Assembly (NCBI RefSeq): GCF_000488275.1
Contig: NZ_KI530762.1
Span: 825,536-889,535, forward strand
Direction: 5' to 3'
Length of the DNA stretch: 64,000 bases
Source: Acinetobacter brisouii CIP 110357
GTDB lineage: Bacteria > Pseudomonadota > Gammaproteobacteria > Pseudomonadales > Moraxellaceae
Part shown: positions 61,617 to 64,000 of the stretch, in pieces
Numbering within the stretch: position 1 is the stretch's first letter
How the letters are laid out: each line of letters begins with the position of its first letter
The notes under the pieces: generated by a model
The model's input: only the letters and a program-made list of their open reading frames with translations
Told to the model about the DNA's origin: nothing
The model's database searches: none
Translations under genes and position numbers: made by a program

Positions 61617-64000
61617 ATGCCAAAATTGTCTATATTTAATTATCGTAGTGCAATAAGTTGCATTACTTCTCTACTGATCATACCGATATCGGTCGCCCAT
61701 GCCACTGAGGAATCGGTAGAGTTAAAATCGTCTCGTGAGAAAGCAGTTGTTCTTGTCAGACAGGGGCAGATTGAACAAGGCATGTCTTTATTTCATTCAT
61801 TAATATCTCAATACCCTGATGACCAAATTGTACTCGCGGATTATTTAACTTTGCGTTTTCAAACACAAAAATTTAATCAGGATGATGTTGCTTTACTGCA
61901 GCGTATCCAGCCGAATAAATTCCCAGAATATGCCCAGATTCCTGTTATTCAGGGGGTAAGAGACCTACAACAATTTAACCTTGCTCTAGCATGGTTAAAA
62001 AAATTTGAGCCATATAATAAAAATGTCCAATTACAGGTAATGAAAGCGGTACTGTATGCCGAATTAAATCAACCACAGGATGCAGTTGCCACTTTAAAAG
62101 GCATTTCTTTAAGTGCTTTAAATGCCGATCAGTTGACCCAAGTCTCTTACGCCTATCGCATCTCTGGCAAACCGATTGAAAGTTTGAATGCAGCGGGCCT
62201 TGCTTATCAAAAAGCACCAGAGTCTGTGAGTGTGCAAGAAGAGTATTTTTATGCTTTGATTGACTCGAGAGCGCTTTTGGAAGCAGAGCAGTTTTTAAAG
62301 GCTCACCCTAGTTTAAATGACAAAAAGTCAAACTTATCTTTAAATCTGGAGTTGTTGCAGTTTAGTCAAGATATTAAACATGCCATAGCGCATTATAAGT
62401 ATTTATCGAATCATGGCGAAGGCGATAAAGTCAGCTATGCAGATTTGGATAAATGCTTAGCCAAAGCAACAGATTTGCAGAAACAGGTATCAAGAGAAAA
62501 ACCAGGATATTTTAATTTTTATTACAATTATATTTATGCTCTCAGTTTTCGCGGTAGATCTACCGAAGCAATTGAGTATGCACAGCAATTAAATCGCCCT
62601 TATGCAGATATGCCTGCATATGTCAGACATGCACTGGCAAATGCTTACCTCCGAATCAAACAGCCTCAACAAGCTGAAACTTTGTATCTCAGTTTATTGA
62701 AAGAGAAGAACTATCCAGATATGGAAGTTTATTCGGGTCTTTACTATTCTTATCTTGAGCAGGAAAAATTTCAGCAAGCAGATCAGTTAATCAAGGATGT
62801 CGATCACCTCATTCCAACGTATCATTATGGAAATGCTAAGGGTGAGGATAAAACGACCGCTGATGATCGCTATGAATATATTAGCTTAAAAGGTCTAAAT
62901 TTCGCGCATCGCAATGAATTAAACACATCTGAAAAATACTATCAGGATATTGTAGCTAAAACACCGAATAACTCACTTTATCTGAATAATTTGGCAATGA
63001 TACAGCGCTGGAGAGAACAGCCTCTTCATTCCCAAAAAACTTTAGCAAGATTAACAGGTAGAGAGCCAGATAAAACCACGTTAATTAATCAGATGAAGAA
63101 TGAACAAGACTTGGGTAACATTCAAGCTTGGAAAAAGGATCTGTCTCATCTACTCGAATTGTATCCAGATGATAGTGGTGTGATGGAAAGCCGTAAGGAA
63201 ATGGCTGATCGGGATCACTTTAGTATTACTCATGAAACCACTTGGGGACATAGCAATTCGGATCAGGTGAATCAAAGCTTAAGAGGAACGCGAGATCTGG
63301 ATAGTTATACACGGTTGAATTCACCATGGATGCATGACAATTATCGTGTTTTTGCCTTTTCTCAAAATCGTAGTGGTCATTTTGATATCGGTAACATTCA
63401 GGATAACCGTTATGGTCTAGGCTTGGAGTGGGCATCTAATCGTAAAGACTTAACTTTGGCGTTATCGCAAAACTCACATCAAGACAAAACTGGTGTCGAT
63501 ATCAACTGGTCACAATGGCTGAATGATAATTGGCAGTACCGTCTGCAATATAACAGTCAGGCACCAATTCCGTTACAAGCACTACGTAATAAGCAAGATG
63601 GGAAATTATATTCAACAAGTATTCTCTGGCGTCAAAATGAATCACGTTCAGCTGGATTGACTTATGCTTATACAGATATTTCTGATGGCAATAAACAACA
63701 AGACTGGACTTTTGATTTTACCCAGCGCCTACAGGCTTCTCCTCATCATATAACCGATATGCTTGTAAGCGCAGGCTATGGTACGAATAGTAAACAAGAG
63801 CCGCTTTATTTTAGCCCTGAGCAGTATTATGCAATGAATGTTACTCTCCAACATGATTGGGTAACATGGAGAAAATATAACCAAAACTTTACGCAACATT
63901 TTGAACTAGGAACAGGGTTCTACAATCAAAAAAATTATGGAACCAAAGTCACTTGGAATGCGCAATATTTGCATCGCTGGTCATTGTCTCGCACATGGCA
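61617..64000 (+). CDS. pgaA: Poly-beta-1,6-GlcNAc export porin PgaA (right end outside the window)
   Basis: At least 794 codons are open and no stop is reached. A signal peptide (about 1-29, ending VAHA) is followed by a helical TPR-rich periplasmic domain (about 40-480: repeated pairs such as REKAVVLVRQGQIEQGMSLF and QPQQAETLYLSLLKEKNYPD). From about 540 the sequence alternates in beta-barrel fashion (WASNRKDLTLALSQNS, WQYRLQYNSQ). This plan is that of PgaA, the outer-membrane exporter of the biofilm polysaccharide PNAG; pgaBCD should follow to the right. Start is uncertain: AAGG abuts the ATG at 61617, while an in-frame TTG at 61626 is better spaced. Confidence 0.8.
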   Translation, partial: MPKLSIFNYRSAISCITSLLIIPISVAHATEESVELKSSREKAVVLVRQGQIEQGMSLFHSLISQYPDDQIVLADYLTLRFQTQKFNQDDVALLQRIQPNKFPEYAQIPVIQGVRDLQQFNLALAWLKKFEPYNKNVQLQVMKAVLYAELNQPQDAVATLKGISLSALNADQLTQVSYAYRISGKPIESLNAAGLAYQKAPESVSVQEEYFYALIDSRALLEAEQFLKAHPSLNDKKSNLSLNLELLQFSQDIKHAIAHYKYLSNHGEGDKVSYADLDKCLAKATDLQKQVSREKPGYFNFYYNYIYALSFRGRSTEAIEYAQQLNRPYADMPAYVRHALANAYLRIKQPQQAETLYLSLLKEKNYPDMEVYSGLYYSYLEQEKFQQADQLIKDVDHLIPTYHYGNAKGEDKTTADDRYEYISLKGLNFAHRNELNTSEKYYQDIVAKTPNNSLYLNNLAMIQRWREQPLHSQKTLARLTGREPDKTTLINQMKNEQDLGNIQAWKKDLSHLLELYPDDSGVMESRKEMADRDHFSITHETTWGHSNSDQVNQSLRGTRDLDSYTRLNSPWMHDNYRVFAFSQNRSGHFDIGNIQDNRYGLGLEWASNRKDLTLALSQNSHQDKTGVDINWSQWLNDNWQYRLQYNSQAPIPLQALRNKQDGKLYSTSILWRQNESRSAGLTYAYTDISDGNKQQDWTFDFTQRLQASPHHITDMLVSAGYGTNSKQEPLYFSPEQYYAMNVTLQHDWVTWRKYNQNFTQHFELGTGFYNQKNYGTKVTWNAQYLHRWSLSRTW

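Noticed and set aside
1-64000. CRISPR array, prophage, integrase-bearing island or insertion sequence
   Set aside because: No regularly spaced repeats, phage genes or transposase frames were seen; the only tyrosine recombinase is chromosomal XerC, and neither tRNA is followed by an integrase.

Overview
The window is a chromosomal segment of a gammaproteobacterium and fits the genus Acinetobacter. The base composition is AT-rich. The gene groups rubA-rubB-estB-oxyR, lptM-lysA-dapF-sseB-xerC and rodA-mltB-rlpA, a lone ahpF, and a long-form isocitrate lyase all match arrangements known from that genus. I cannot assign a species. There are no prophage genes, insertion sequences, integrons or CRISPR arrays. 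Gene density is about one gene per kilobase. Many genes end in clear hairpin-plus-T-run terminators, and these are shared where genes converge.

Layout. 1-3.6 kb: the start of radA (leaving the window on the left) and two adjacent CycA-type amino-acid permease genes. 3.6-8 kb: lptM, lysA, dapF, an SseB-like gene and xerC, linking lysine/peptidoglycan precursor synthesis with chromosome dimer resolution. 8-9.2 kb: a divergent Lrp-family regulator and LysE-family exporter. 9.6-11.3 kb: etfBA. 11.7-14.4 kb: gyrA. 14.5-18.3 kb: a four-gene, overlapping minus-strand operon (YdjC/NaxD-like deacetylase, GtrB-like polyprenyl-phosphate glycosyltransferase, GtrA-like flippase, ArnT-like GT83 transferase). 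This has every part needed to put a deacetylated hexosamine on lipid A. 18.5-21.8 kb: oxyR, estB, rubB and rubA (electron supply for alkane hydroxylase), with a terminator-like hairpin between rubA and rubB. 22-27 kb: apt, a YqiA-like protein without its nucleophile, lysS, an unknown gene and a CorC/CNNM membrane protein. 27-30.5 kb: a LysR regulator facing aceA across a long leader.

30-44 kb: a small lipoprotein, map facing the rpsB-tsf operon (leader structure plus internal attenuator), the rlpA/mltB/rodA wall-elongation cluster, an unknown gene, an ABC exporter overlapping queF, tRNA-Arg(CCG) and ilvD. 43.7-52.4 kb: a MASE2-GGDEF cyclase, an acyltransferase, an ExoX-like nuclease, an unknown membrane-anchored protein, glyA, the remnant of a CPBP-type membrane protein, ahpF, and a ferredoxin adjoining trhP. 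52.5-57.1 kb is the most lineage-specific stretch: a secreted protein made of seven 11-residue repeats, two convergent DODA-type dioxygenases, rlmH, a possible 40-residue protein and two RcnB-like periplasmic proteins. 57.2-64 kb: lon, a 5-formyl-THF cyclo-ligase gene, a coiled-coil lipoprotein, tRNA-Leu(UAA), and most of pgaA, which runs off the right edge.

Several genes concern the cell envelope (lipid A decoration, wall elongation, poly-GlcNAc export, acidic or histidine-rich periplasmic proteins) and oxidative stress (oxyR, ahpF). No single new system is proven. The best candidates for a closer look are the lipid A operon, the undecamer-repeat protein, the rubA/rubB attenuator and the nucleophile-less hydrolase. 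All names come from reading motifs by eye; no database search was run.
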